64,000 bases of DNA from CAZOZZ01 sp965262425 (GCA_965262425.1 OZ253536.1:4588001-4652000), one strand, 5' to 3'. Positions 9,244-18,986 are shown, counted from the stretch's first letter. The notes: a model not told the origin generated them from the letters alone. Program-made: numbers and translations.

Positions 9244-9918
9244 ATGATTGTCGTTAACAACCTCGTCAAGACAATAGAGACCGGGACACATCGCGTTCTG
9301 ATTCTCCGTGACATCAGCTTCGAAATCCCTCGGGCCCAGGTTGTGGCCATCATGGGCCCGTCGGGCAGCGGAAAGAGTACGTTGCTTGGAATGCTTGCCG
9401 GACTGGACTGGCCGACCTCTGGGACCGTCCTACTGGACGGAATCGAAATTACCGGGCTGAGCGAGGATGAATTGGCGACGATGCGTGGGCGAAAGATCGG
9501 TTTTGTCTTTCAGGCTTACCAGTTGCTTCCGACGCTGACGGCCATGGAAAATGTTCTGCTGCCGGCTGAAATGATGGGTGACCGTGTGAACGGTGCGATC
9601 GGTCGAGCCGAGCACTTGCTTGACAGTGTGGGTCTGCTCGAACGTCACGATCACTACCCCTCCCAGCTTTCAGGAGGCGAGCAACAGAGGGTTGCGATCG
9701 CACGGGCCTTCATGATGCAGCCCTCGATCCTGCTTGCCGACGAGCCGACAGGCAACCTCGACAGTGCCAACGGCGGACACGTTCTGGAACTGCTGTTGAA
9801 GCTGAACAAGGAGCAGGACACGACGCTCGTCCTCGTGACGCATGACCAGGAACTCGCATCCCATGCGGATCGGCGCATTGTCCTGCGAGATGGACAAATC
9901 GTTGAGGATGTTACGTAG
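9244..9918 (+). CDS. ABC transporter ATP-binding protein (YbbA/LolD type)
   Basis: A MacB/LolD-class ATPase of 224 residues. Walker A GPSGSGKS is at residues 38-45, the Q-loop in FVFQAYQLLP, the signature LSGGEQQR, Walker B ILLADEP and the switch His in LVTHD. The ATG at 9244 is chosen because the domain begins there; the longer frame from 9160 is only the palindromic repeat. The FtsX-type permease follows after 66 bases. The pair would use ATP to drive envelope lipid or lipoprotein handling rather than classical import. The divergent SGNH hydrolase supports the YbbAP assignment. Confidence 0.9.
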   Translation: MIVVNNLVKTIETGTHRVLILRDISFEIPRAQVVAIMGPSGSGKSTLLGMLAGLDWPTSGTVLLDGIEITGLSEDELATMRGRKIGFVFQAYQLLPTLTAMENVLLPAEMMGDRVNGAIGRAEHLLDSVGLLERHDHYPSQLSGGEQQRVAIARAFMMQPSILLADEPTGNLDSANGGHVLELLLKLNKEQDTTLVLVTHDQELASHADRRIVLRDGQIVEDVT

Positions 9919-9981
9919 TGGTCAGTTCCAGAATGGACCGGGCACCGATTTCGCTGATCTTATGCTGACCACTGACCACTA
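9916..9981. repeat. Dispersed GTGGTCAG palindrome (copy 2)
   Basis: The arm tagtggtcag (9916-9925) faces ctgaccactgaccacta (9965-9981) across the ATPase-permease gap. The left arm overlaps the ATPase stop codon and the repeat ends just before the permease start, so it fills the whole intergenic space. Confidence 0.55.
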
Positions 9982-9984
9982 CCT

Positions 9985-12507
9985 ATGAAATTTGCTTTCA
10001 GAATGGCCTGGCGCGAAGCCCGAGCATCGAAGGGGCGCTTCCTGTGGGCGATCCTGGCGATCGCGATGGGAGTGGGTGCGCTTACAGGCGTCAAGAGCTT
10101 CAACGAGTCGGTCCGTTTCACGTTGCTCGCCGAGGCGAGAACCCTGATGGGGGCGGACCTGGTGATCCGGCTCTCGGTCGATCCGACCGACGAGGAACTG
10201 GCCTTTCTAGAGAGTCTGAAAGGAAGGGGGATCGACTTCACCCGGGTCACCGAGACTGTCTCGATGTCGTCGTCGAATTCTCATCCTCAGCCTCTGCTGA
10301 GCTCGATCAAATCCGCGGATCTATCCGAGTACCCCTACTACGGTGCGCTCGAGTTCGAACCCCCGAATCCGATCTTGACCGATGATGCGGTCGTTGTCTC
10401 CGAAGATCTGCTGATGCGTCTGGACGTCGGGGTCGGTGACACGATCAAGGTCAGTGCGGGCGAGTTCCGGATTGCCGCTGTAGCGGTCAAGGAACCCGAC
10501 CGCATGACGACCGGCTTCACGCTGGGCCCCCGCGTCCTTATGACGCCTGCAGGCTACGATGCAGCCGGGTTGAACGTTCCCGGTAGCCGTGCAACCCAGC
10601 GTCTCCTGCTCCGCCTCCCCGAACAGACCGATCTGGACGCGACACGAGAGTCGATCCAGGCGGTTTTTGGGCGGCGCGCCCGTGTCTCCGACTTTACCCA
10701 GCAAAACCGAACGCTATCCCGTGGGATCGGCAGAGCGACGACGTTTCTGAGCCTGGTCAGCCTCATCGCGTTGATCGTCGGAGGTCTCGGAGTCGCGACC
10801 TCGATTGAGAGCCATCTTCAGCAAAAAATGGATTCAATCGCGATGATCAAGTGCCTGGGGGGACGCTCCCGGCAGGTCATGCGCATTTATGTGGCACAAG
10901 CCCTTCTACTCGGCCTGGCCGGAAGTGCTATCGGTGTTGTGTTGGGTTTCGGGGCCCAGATCGTGTTCCCATATTTCCTTGCCGACTATTTCGATGTCGA
11001 TATCCATTTGATCATATCGTGGGCTCCGATCCTCCAGGGTGTGTTTGCGGGATTGCTGACCGCTCTGTTGTTCACGATTCCCCCTCTCTTGTCGATTTCA
11101 CGCATCCGACCGGCGTTGATATTTCGAAGGGACATGAATGAGTCACACGTCCGGGTTCGCGACCTGCGCCCGTATGCGGCTTTCGGGGTCATTGCCCTGG
11201 GGCTGTGGGCGATGGCGGCCTGGATTGGTTCGTCACTCTACGTGGGATCGATCTTTGCCGGCGGCCTGGTGGCGAGTGCGTTGCTGCTGGCCGCCGTTGC
11301 TAAGGGGTTGATGATCTTGATGCGGCGTGTTGTGGACCGCTTCTCCCGCAGTTGGCACCCTTCGGTTCGCCACGGCGTCGCCAACCTGTACAGGCCGGGC
11401 ACTCACGTCGTCGCTGTCCTGATGTCGATCGGCATTGGTGTGATGTTTACCCTTTCGGTCCAACTACTTCAGACCTCGCTGGTGGAACAACTGCGAACGA
11501 GTGCGCCTCCGGATATGCCGAACGTCTACATGATAAACATCACCGATCGTGAGAAGGACGGGCTCTGGGATCTGCTGGCCACTCAGGATGGCGTGATCGA
11601 GGCGAACTCCCCCTCGCCAGCGGTGTCCGGCATGTTGTCCCGTGTCAACGATGTGCCGATTGAAGAAATGAACCTGGTCGAAGGGCAGCGTCGTTACCTT
11701 CGCGTCCAGTTCGCCCTCACCTGGTCGGACGAGCCTCCCGCCGCCACCGAGATCCTGGAGGGTGAGTGGTGGGAGCCGGGAACGACCGAGAGACTGGTAT
11801 CCGTCGAGGAGAACGCGGCAGGTGTCCTGCGCCTGCATCCCGGCGACACCGTGGAATGGAATGTCGGAGGAAAAATCACTTCGGCCGTGGTTTCGAACGT
11901 TCGTCGAACCGATGGCACTCGGGCGGGAGCAAACAACCAGTTCATCCTGACGCCAGGCACGCTGGACGGTTTTCCGGGCATCTATTACGGAGCCATTCGG
12001 GTCGATAAGGACAAGGTCGGCGCCCTTCAGCGCGCGGTCTTCGAACAATATCCTTCAGTCACGGTCATCAATGCAGCCGACATCCTCGACATCGTTCAGG
12101 AGATGGTCGGGCGCATCAGCCTGACCGTGCGTTTCGTGGCCGGCTTCGCGATTCTCGGCGGGGTCATCATTCTTGCTTCCAGTATCGCGGGCACCCGCTA
12201 CCGTCGGATCCGGGAAGTGGCCATCATGAAGACCGTCGGGGCGACCCGCGCACGGATTGTTGGCGTCTTCTCGATAGAGTTTCTGATCCTCGGCCTCTCG
12301 GCCGGTCTGATCGGCAGCGTCCTGGCGGCCGCGTTCACTGCGATAGTCGTCCACCAGTTGATGGATGGCACGTATACGATCGACTGGCTTCCGCTGATTG
12401 GCGCGGTCCTCCTGACGGCTTTGCTTGCAATCATCACCGGTTGGGCCGCAAGCTATAACATTCTGAACCAGAAGCCTCTGGAGGTCTTGCGACGGGCCGA
12501 TGCTTAA
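9985..12507 (+). CDS. FtsX-like ABC transporter permease (YbbP type)
   Basis: A membrane protein of 840 residues. An N-terminal anchor (FLWAILAIAMGVGALTGVKS) leads into a large extracytoplasmic MacB-PCD-like domain. There are two FtsX cores, one near residues 250-385 (SLIALIVGGLGVATS) and one at the C-terminus (ILGGVIILASS...). Two hydrophobic segments lie between them. This duplicated-FtsX layout and length match the E. coli YbbP class. It partners the ATPase just upstream. The stop overlaps an alternative ATG of the next frame, but that gene probably starts later. Confidence 0.88.
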   Translation: MKFAFRMAWREARASKGRFLWAILAIAMGVGALTGVKSFNESVRFTLLAEARTLMGADLVIRLSVDPTDEELAFLESLKGRGIDFTRVTETVSMSSSNSHPQPLLSSIKSADLSEYPYYGALEFEPPNPILTDDAVVVSEDLLMRLDVGVGDTIKVSAGEFRIAAVAVKEPDRMTTGFTLGPRVLMTPAGYDAAGLNVPGSRATQRLLLRLPEQTDLDATRESIQAVFGRRARVSDFTQQNRTLSRGIGRATTFLSLVSLIALIVGGLGVATSIESHLQQKMDSIAMIKCLGGRSRQVMRIYVAQALLLGLAGSAIGVVLGFGAQIVFPYFLADYFDVDIHLIISWAPILQGVFAGLLTALLFTIPPLLSISRIRPALIFRRDMNESHVRVRDLRPYAAFGVIALGLWAMAAWIGSSLYVGSIFAGGLVASALLLAAVAKGLMILMRRVVDRFSRSWHPSVRHGVANLYRPGTHVVAVLMSIGIGVMFTLSVQLLQTSLVEQLRTSAPPDMPNVYMINITDREKDGLWDLLATQDGVIEANSPSPAVSGMLSRVNDVPIEEMNLVEGQRRYLRVQFALTWSDEPPAATEILEGEWWEPGTTERLVSVEENAAGVLRLHPGDTVEWNVGGKITSAVVSNVRRTDGTRAGANNQFILTPGTLDGFPGIYYGAIRVDKDKVGALQRAVFEQYPSVTVINAADILDIVQEMVGRISLTVRFVAGFAILGGVIILASSIAGTRYRRIREVAIMKTVGATRARIVGVFSIEFLILGLSAGLIGSVLAAAFTAIVVHQLMDGTYTIDWLPLIGAVLLTALLAIITGWAASYNILNQKPLEVLRRADA

Positions 12508-12553
12508 GCAGGAGCAAGTTCTTACCACAGGCTCCAACAGCAAGAGGTGGAAT

Positions 12554-13504
12554 ATGCGAGTTGTCTGGACGGTCCTTTTCCTGGGTTTTGGCGCGATCGG
12601 TTCCCATGCTCAGGAACCGGAACTGCGGCTGTACGTGGCCAATCAGACGGCCAATACCATAACCGTTGTTGACGCGTATAGTCTCGAGATCCTCAACACC
12701 ATCCGGACGGGATTGAACCCCCACGAAATCGCCGTCCACGTCGAAACGGGCATCGCCTTTGCCGGCAATCGGCAGGAAGACACACTCTCCCTGATAGCCA
12801 TTCGGACGAATCGAGAGGTCACCCGAATCCCATCGCCTGGAGCGCCACACGGACTGGTACTGACTCGCCGCGGCAAGATCTTGTTCGTCACTGGCGAGAA
12901 CGAGGTCCACGTGTTCGACGTCGACGGCCGCCGCAGGATTGCCAGCATTGAAGTCGGGGGGTCGCCTCACATGCTGCACGCTTTGCCGGACGACAGCCGG
13001 ATCTATACCGGCAACATGGCGGACGGAACGGTGTCGGTTATCCAAGTGGAAAACCTGACGGTTATCGCGACGGTTCCGGTCGGCGGATCCCCCGAGGACC
13101 TGGCGATCTCCCCGGACGGGGAAGAAATCCTCGTCGGGAATCAGGCCGACGATACCCTCACCCTGATCGACGCAGCCACCAACGAAGTCCTCGATACGAT
13201 CCAGCTTCCCGACCAGGGCGCCCCGATCCGCATCCGCTACACACCCGACGGAGAGACCATCTTCATCGCATCGCGCCGTGACGGCGCCGGTGTCCTCCGC
13301 ATGGATCGAGCCACCCGCGAGATCACCGGCAAGATTCCGGTCGCAGGAGTCTGTGTCGGAATGAACTTCACTCCGGACGGCAAATTGATGTTCATCACCG
13401 ACCTCCGTGCCGGTACGATCTCCCAGGTTGACCCGGTCACGCTCGAGATCCTCAAAACTGTCGCCACCGGCGCGGGGGCCGACGCCATCGAGTTAGTGAA
13501 CTAG
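12554..13504 (+). CDS. YVTN-type beta-propeller protein, exported
   Basis: A protein of 316 residues with a signal peptide (MRVVWTVLFLGFGAIGSHAQ). Seven-bladed-propeller-like repeats follow, each with the pattern LYVANQTANTITVVDA / ILVGNQADDTLTLIDA / MFITDLRAGTISQVD. Such propellers act as surface or periplasmic binding scaffolds; no catalytic residues are seen. The ATG at 12554 has an upstream GAGGTGG and begins the signal peptide; an upstream ATG at 12500 overlaps the permease stop and would bury the signal. It is probably co-transcribed with the ABC pair. The ISL3 target duplication begins at the base after its stop codon. Confidence 0.83.
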   Translation: MRVVWTVLFLGFGAIGSHAQEPELRLYVANQTANTITVVDAYSLEILNTIRTGLNPHEIAVHVETGIAFAGNRQEDTLSLIAIRTNREVTRIPSPGAPHGLVLTRRGKILFVTGENEVHVFDVDGRRRIASIEVGGSPHMLHALPDDSRIYTGNMADGTVSVIQVENLTVIATVPVGGSPEDLAISPDGEEILVGNQADDTLTLIDAATNEVLDTIQLPDQGAPIRIRYTPDGETIFIASRRDGAGVLRMDRATREITGKIPVAGVCVGMNFTPDGKLMFITDLRAGTISQVDPVTLEILKTVATGAGADAIELVN

Positions 13505-13518
13505 GGAATTTTGCCTCC

Positions 13519-14490
13519 TCAGTAAAATCTGTGGGCGACATCGGGTTCCGGTAACGCTCCAAGCGTGTGGTAGAGAGCGACTTGGGCAGCTCTAAAGGTC
13601 CGAAAACCATACGCTTTTCTGGTGGTCACTTTCGCTTTGTTGTTGAAACCTTCGACGATGCCCCCGGAAATCCGCTTTTTGGCACGGAACCAGTTGAGCA
13701 GGAGTTCCCGGTGGGAGCGGAGCATGCGCGCCACCTTTTTCATGGGCTCGATCCGGGATCGCATCGTCCGCCGGCACCAGGCATCCATGAATTGACCGGC
13801 CCAGTAGGGCGACGTGTACTCCCAGAAGAACTGGAAGTCCTCCTTGAGCAGAAAGCTCCGAACGGTCCGCAGGTTGTACTGGAGCAGGTCGGCCAGCTTG
13901 ATGTCTTGCTTGTCGGTTCGGTTCTGGGGGCGCTTGAGCAAACACCACCGGGAGTGTTTCAGGATCGGCTCCAATCCCGCGGCTTTCATATCCCGGGATT
14001 CCTGGGCTCGAACCTCATCGATGGCCTTATTCATGTGCATGGCGATATGAAACCGATCCAGAACATGCAGGGCCGTCGATGCTTTCTTGGAAATCACCTT
14101 CAGATACGGCTTCCACATGTCGCTGCACACGAACTTCAACTCGGCGGCGCGCTCGACTCCGAATTGCTGGAAGAAGCGCAGCAACGTTTTCACCGTGCGA
14201 TCCCGGCCGACCCAGAGCAGCCGCTTGGAATGCCGGTCGATCTGGTAGACCACCGTCAGGTACTTGTGCCCCCGGCGCCAGAGAATCTCGTCCACGCCAA
14301 TCGCGGTCACACCCTCCAGGTCCCGGTGCGCCAGCCCCCAGCCGACGATCCATTCCACAGATCGAAACACCTTCTCCCAGGAAGTCCGGAAGATGTCGGC
14401 AACCTCCTGCCAGGACATCCGCCGCGCCCAACCGGCCAGAAATTGCATATACGTCCGCGTCAAGGTTTGCTTACCCTCGGCCCAGGGCAC
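13519..14490 (-). pseudogene. ISL3 transposase, C-terminal part (catalytic domain)
   Basis: This is the C-terminal ~320 residues of an ISL3-family transposase, beginning at VPWAEGKQ. It contains IGVDEILWRRG (first catalytic Asp region), FVCSDMWKPY (second Asp), HVLDRFHIAMHMNKA and SGGIVEGFNNKAKVTTRKAYG with the catalytic Glu. The N-terminal zinc-ribbon part lies at 15931-16221. The two halves join in frame (VESVPW + AEGKQ) when the IS256 element and one CCAGGGCAC duplication are removed, giving ~417 residues. Confidence 0.9.
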
Positions 14491-15939
14491 GAGTCAATCC
14501 CATTCTTAGTTGAAACTCTCCACGGCTCACGATTGGTCACGCAACCTTCTTCTTCGATCTCGTCGACGTCTTCGCCTCAATCTTCAGCTCCCGCCTGAGG
14601 GCTTCGCGGAGCTTTGGAAGATGACGGTAGCCGATCACCTTCCTCAAGCGTGGTTCGATGTCGATGAGCGCCGTCGCCAACCAGCGCTGCCGCTGGCTCG
14701 AGTTCTTCCAATGATCGACCTTCGCGCACCTTTCCTCGACGAGGGCATTGACCGATTCCAAGCAATTCGTCGTCTTGAACGAACGGCCCAGGACCCCGTA
14801 CACGCCGAGTCGATGCAACGTGAGGGTCTCCTCCAGGCCTTCCTCAAGGCTCGTAGCGGCCGATTGGTTTCGCTCCTCGAGCTCTCCATGGAGCTGTTCG
14901 AGGGCCGCCCGGGCTTCGTTGTACTCCGGGCGCTGGTACGCACGCTGAAGCCGCTTGCGCCACGCGGCTTGCTCGGTCTTCGACAGGTAGCTCACCACGT
15001 TCTCGCGTTTGTGCCATTGGCAGCGTTGGACCAGGGCTCGATTACCGAATGCCCGCTTGACTGCCGCGCGCAGACCTTTGCCGCCGTCGACGATCACCAG
15101 CACGCCTTCAGAGATGTCCAGGCCTCGCTCCATCAATGAACGGAGAAACGGAGTCAGTACCTGCTCGTTCTCCGTACTCGTCTCCACGAAGCCTAAGAAG
15201 CGTTTGTCGCCCGTAATTGTGATGCCCAGGGCCACAACCATCGTGGCGTCGGCAAACATTTTCCCGTCCAGGAAGATCGCCACCACGTCCTCGGCCGACA
15301 GATCCCGCTCCTGCATCTCCCGAAGTTTCGCCCCACTCGCCTGGACGAATCCTCGAGACACCGTCGAGCTCGACAATCCGATGGCTCCTGGAATCGCTTC
15401 CGCGGCCGACTCGTAGTTCCGGCAGGAGATCCCATAAAGCACACGTCTGAGAAGCAGTTCGTTCACCGCGCCATCCGGACTGAGTTCCTCGTAGCTCCGA
15501 AGCGGAATCTCCCCGCCCGCCACGCTGCGCACTCGAGGCACCCGAACCGGCACCCGCTGGCCCCCGAGCCCCACGGTCCCCGGATTACTCCCGTGTCGCC
15601 GGCCCCTCAACGTCGCCTCCTTTCGCGCGTATCGCTCACCCGCCAACGCCTTCACTTCCTCGTCGAGCAACTCCTCCACGTGCATCAACCCCAGTGGGAT
15701 CAACGCCCGAATCATCTCCACCTTCGAGTCCAATTCCAGTCCCGAGTATTCCTCCCGGCTCAGGACCTCGACCTCACCCAGCACACGCGACTTCTTGCGT
15801 TTCTTCACCGAACGTAACAGACTGCTCATCTCGGCTCCTTTCTCTTACAGGCTTGATGTTGTTTCTTCCAATACCATCAAACCATAGGGTTTGGAGCCGT
15901 TTCAATTTCCAACTAAGATTGGCACACTTTCCAGGGCAC
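14482..15939 (-). mobile_element. IS256-family element nested in the ISL3 transposase gene
   Basis: The element is 14491-15930 (1440 bp). A perfect 9-bp duplication, ccagggcac, is at 14482-14490 and 15931-15939. The two ends share an imperfect inverted repeat around cttagttg...aaacggctc. The nine bases of the duplication encode VPW of the ISL3 transposase, so the insertion point is exact. IS256 elements normally make 8-9-bp duplications, which fits. Confidence 0.9.
14537..15829 (-). CDS. IS256-family (Mutator-type) transposase
   Basis: A transposase of 430 residues with no visible frame disruption. The DDE residues are in AIFLDGKMFADA (first Asp), LVIVDGGKGLRAAV (second Asp) and TTNCLESVNALV (Glu). 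RCQWHKRENVVSYL carries the family's C/H motif between D2 and E. The Lys-rich N- and C-termini would bind DNA. The element looks intact and could be active. Confidence 0.93.
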   Translation of the reverse strand: MSSLLRSVKKRKKSRVLGEVEVLSREEYSGLELDSKVEMIRALIPLGLMHVEELLDEEVKALAGERYARKEATLRGRRHGSNPGTVGLGGQRVPVRVPRVRSVAGGEIPLRSYEELSPDGAVNELLLRRVLYGISCRNYESAAEAIPGAIGLSSSTVSRGFVQASGAKLREMQERDLSAEDVVAIFLDGKMFADATMVVALGITITGDKRFLGFVETSTENEQVLTPFLRSLMERGLDISEGVLVIVDGGKGLRAAVKRAFGNRALVQRCQWHKRENVVSYLSKTEQAAWRKRLQRAYQRPEYNEARAALEQLHGELEERNQSAATSLEEGLEETLTLHRLGVYGVLGRSFKTTNCLESVNALVEERCAKVDHWKNSSQRQRWLATALIDIEPRLRKVIGYRHLPKLREALRRELKIEAKTSTRSKKKVA

Positions 15940-16221
15940 CGATTCGACCTTCACGCCACAACGCCTGCAATCCACACGCCGCATCAGATACACGAAGAAC
16001 ACGGGAAAGCCCCACAGCGGCACAAACTCGAACAGGCGGGCCTCCAGCGTGTCGTAACCCGGTCCCGCACGCCCGCAGCCCGAGCAGACCGGCCGGCTGT
16101 TGCGTCGTGGAAATATCTCCACCAACAGTGCCGTCTCGCCCCCGATTCGTTCCCATCGCACTGCTCCGTAGACAAAGGACTTGAACTTCTGCACTCGATT
16201 CAGAATAGTCTTCACTTGCAC
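15913..16221 (-). pseudogene. ISL3 transposase, N-terminal zinc-ribbon part
   Basis: This is the first ~97 residues of the ISL3 transposase. CSGC and CRRC form the zf-ISL3 ribbon, and LFEFVPLWGFPVFFVY is the typical segment between them. After VPW (encoded by the target duplication) the frame enters the IS256 end and stops within six codons. The catalytic half is at 13519-14490. Confidence 0.88.
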
Positions 16222-16498
16222 CCTGGTCTCGTCTCTCCTGCTTTGGATTTGTTTGGTGCAATACCAAATACAGGATTCGAGCCAGGGTGTGCTACATCCC
16301 TTTCGTTCTCATCGTCGGTTTCTCCTCATCCCGGCCTGTGTGGAAGTGTGAATCGGCCCCACGTCTTTTCCGGCCGATTCAAGTCGCTGTGGAAATCCGC
16401 GCGTCTCTTACCGGATTCCCTCAGCGTCGCCACTTTCCACAGGCCACTCATTTGCCCGTTTCTACCCACAGATTTTGCCGAGGACCCGGAATTTTCAA

Positions 16499-16632
16499 GG
16501 CAAAGGCGCGGAGGACGCGAAGGGCGCAAAGTCGGATTGTTGTGAAGAGCTTTCCCTTCGCCATCCCCAGGTCGGCTTCTTTCCTAAACAAAGAATTCCC
16601 TTTTGCGCCATTGCGTTTTTGCGTTGACCCAA
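16499..16632. repeat. Dispersed GCAAAG-type palindrome (copy 2)
   Basis: The left arm reads aaggcaaaggcgcgg...gggcgcaaag (16499-16533). The right arm reads ttttgcgccattgcgtttttgcgttgac (about 16601-16628). It lies between the ISL3 element and the end of the aminotransferase gene and belongs to the same family as the repeats at 4834, 43026 and 50647. Confidence 0.55.
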
Positions 16633-16657
16633 TCGTTTCGGCTACCGGGACTGTCGG

Positions 16658-18133
16658 TTACAGGTGACGTCTCAGGCGGGGCAGGACGTCAATCAGGACG
16701 TCGGGGTCGTGGATGAACGTCAGGACCAGGTGGCGGCCTTCGATGTCGTAGAAGTACCCCGGGTGGACCAGTACTTTCTCGTCGTCGAGGAGTTCGATCG
16801 CGAGATCCTCTTCATCGATGTCCCGTTCGTAGGGCAGGACGAGATAACAGCCTCCTCCGCAGAATTTGTGGGCAGTCCAAAGGCCTGTGCGCACATAAGT
16901 AATTGAAACAAAGCACCTTATTCTTTTGTTCGACGGCGAATATTCCAGTACCCACTTCGGTCGGACGCCTACACCCGGTGCCCGGAGCCCCCGCCGGAGG
17001 CCCCGTTCCCCATCGCCCACACCAGCCGACACCGCGGAGCGCAGCCGAGGGTCAAGGCCGGCGCAGCCGCCGAGCTTGCGAGGGAAGCCTTGAGGCTTGG
17101 CGAGCACCGTGGTCTCCTCAAGCGGCGATGGAAGACGGTTTTACCCACAAATTCTGCGGAAGACCCGATAAAAGCCGCCGCGAGGCGCGACCAGTGGCAA
17201 TCCGGCCAGGGAGGACAGGGCTGCACCTCGACATTGGGCTACCCTTTTCTTGTAGGTCTCGAGGAATTCCCGTCCCCGCTCGAATATTCCAGCCACTGAA
17301 AATTGTGCGATTTCGTTGACGGGCAGAAACGTGTCGGAGATCAACTCCAGCGTTGTCATCGCCTTCTTTACCAGCGAATCGTCGCCCGACACGGCCATCC
17401 ATCCGATCTTCACTCCCGGAAGCGCGAACATCTTCGAGAATCCATTCAACGTAAACACGAGAGGCGCGTTACCCGCGGCGGGTTGCGCATGTGGCGCGCC
17501 CTCGAAGACGAACTCGCTGAAGACTTCGTCGGACACAATGGGTAGCGCGTGACGTGCGGCAATCTCACAGAGGCCCTCAACCTGGGCCGCATCGGCAACC
17601 ATTCCGGTCGGGTTGTGAGGTGAAATCAGGATGATCGCCCGTGTGCGCGTCGTGATCTGGGCTTCGAGGTAGTCGAGGTCGATGGCCCAATCCTCCCTCT
17701 CCAGCAATCGATAGTGTCGGATGTTTGTTCCCGACAGTTTCGCGATGTAGTCGAACAGGGGATAAGAAGGTGCGGGGCAAAGAACATCGTCACCCGGTTC
17801 GGACAGCAGCTTGAAGCAGTACCAGTAGGCGATGCTGGTTCCGGGAGTCAGCAGAATCCGATCCGTTCCGATGTCCAGCGGCGCGTAGTATTCGGCAATT
17901 GCGGCCCGTGCGGCAGCCTGGCCGAGGGGGGCGGGCCTGTACGTTCCCGCATGGCCGGCAGCAGTGGTCAGAACCTCGAGCAGCGTGTTCTCGGGATAAA
18001 CGATTCCGTGGTCGTTGACGTTGCCCCGGACCAGATCGACGATCACTCCGCCCGCCGCCGCGACCTGGCCGCGGCGGCGATAGAGACGGTTTTCAGAGTC
18101 GGGAAAATCGACCGTGAGGTCTGAAAACCTCAT
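16658..18133 (-). pseudogene. Fold-type I aminotransferase, split by a MITE
   Basis: A PLP-dependent class I/II aminotransferase. The N-terminal part (18133 to ~17167) has the Asn/Asp/Tyr pocket in ISPHNPTG and SDEVFSEFVF, and the Schiff-base Lys in NGFSKMFALPGVKIGW. The C-terminal part (16850-16658) contains LVLPYERDIDEEDL, HPGYFYDIEG and a typical tail. A ~317-bp MITE (16851-17166) interrupts it between GGFY and LVLPY; without it the frame is continuous (PRGGFYLVLPY), ~385 residues. GATAACAG/GATAAAAG flank the insert. The gene is therefore inactivated. Substrate unknown; an alanine/aspartate aminotransferase-like role is possible. Confidence 0.85.
16851..17166. mobile_element. ISL3-like MITE, copy 1
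   Basis: A non-coding element of ~316 bp nearly identical to 62538-62854. The ends are CCTCCTCCGCAGAATTTGTG at the left and, reversed, GGGTCTTCCGCAGAATTTGTG at the right. This is the same asymmetric CCTCCTC / GGGTCxTC design as the ISL3 element at 13513-16487. The 8-bp flanks GATAACAG (16843-16850) and GATAAAAG (17167-17174) match at seven positions. It lacks a transposase and was presumably mobilised by an ISL3-family enzyme. Confidence 0.85.
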
Positions 18134-18140
18134 CCGCCGA

Positions 18141-18986
18141 TCAGTTCGCTCGAAGCTCGTCGTAGAAGCCCGACAAACTCGCTCTCCCGAACAGACTGCC
18201 TTCGATCTGCCAGCCGATATCGTCGGCGTTCAGCCGGGACCCGAACTGCTCCTTTGATACGCCTTGCGAGATAAGCTCCCGGCCGCGTTGCTGCAGGGTT
18301 TCGATCTTCCCGCGGAACTCCCGGACGTCGTCTTTCGTCATCAGGCCGCCATGCCCGGGGATGACGGTATCGAAGTCCAACTCCAGAATGTTGTCGATCG
18401 TGTCGAGCCACTCGATGCTTGTCCCGCCGTTGGGGTAGTCGATATACAGGGTTCCCCCGACAATCAGATCACCCGTGTGGATCGTTCTCAAGTCCGGAAA
18501 GTAGATCACAGAGTCCCCGTCGGTATGGCCGCGACCGACGTAATGGGCACGAACCTCGGTGTCGCCCAGGAAGACGGCTGTCTGGTCCGTGTAGACGATA
18601 GACGGCGGGCCGGCCTGGTTACCGCGGATCATATTCGTTCGAACGTTCGCGTGCGCGATCACCTGGGCGATGGCGGCAAATTGAAGGTTGCTGCCCGCGT
18701 GATCCCCGTGATGGTGTGTGTTCAGCACATACTTGACCGGTTGGTTCGTCACACTCGCGATATTCGAGAGGATCTCCTCATAGTTCTGTTCGAATTTGTC
18801 GTCGATCACGACGACGCCTTCTGAGGTCACACGGACTCCGATGTTTCCGCCGTTACCGGTGATCATGTAGAGGCCGTCTTTGACTTCGGTGATATCGAGA
18901 GACTGCAGTTCGGACCAGACCCCGGCCGCAGCCGCCGCGGTTCCGACGATTGCCGCGAGGACGATCACTAGCATCTTGTTTTTCAT
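18141..18986 (-). CDS. Metallo-beta-lactamase-fold hydrolase, exported
   Basis: A protein of 281 residues with a signal segment (KMLVIVLAAIVGTAAAAAG). The zinc motif HHHGDHAG (HxHxDH) is followed by further metal ligands in YVGRGHTDGDS, IHTGDLI and VIPGHGG, so the dinuclear site looks complete. Family members hydrolyse lactams, lactones, thioesters or act as quinohaemoprotein-associated SoxH-like enzymes. The ATG at 18986 is preceded by AAAGGAC and starts the signal peptide. The aminotransferase pseudogene starts 8 bases downstream, suggesting an operon. A beta-lactamase function cannot be claimed. Confidence 0.86.
   Translation of the reverse strand: MKNKMLVIVLAAIVGTAAAAAGVWSELQSLDITEVKDGLYMITGNGGNIGVRVTSEGVVVIDDKFEQNYEEILSNIASVTNQPVKYVLNTHHHGDHAGSNLQFAAIAQVIAHANVRTNMIRGNQAGPPSIVYTDQTAVFLGDTEVRAHYVGRGHTDGDSVIYFPDLRTIHTGDLIVGGTLYIDYPNGGTSIEWLDTIDNILELDFDTVIPGHGGLMTKDDVREFRGKIETLQQRGRELISQGVSKEQFGSRLNADDIGWQIEGSLFGRASLSGFYDELRAN

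Larger units (their letters stand above)
13505..16495. mobile_element. ISL3-type insertion sequence with 8-bp target duplication, split by a nested IS256 element
   Basis: The element proper is 13513-16487. Its ends are the imperfect inverted repeats GCCTCCTCAGTAAAATCTG at the left and, reversed, GGGTCCTCGGCAAAATCTG at the right. The target duplication GGAATTTT is perfect at 13505-13512 and 16488-16495. Removing the nested IS256 element and one copy of its 9-bp duplication leaves ~1.5 kb with one transposase frame, a normal ISL3 size. The 266 bases upstream of the transposase (16222-16487) hold no other gene. Confidence 0.88.

Noticed and set aside
18141..18986. Beta-lactam resistance gene
   Set aside because: The HxHxDH fold is shared by many hydrolases, and nothing in the sequence shows lactam specificity.
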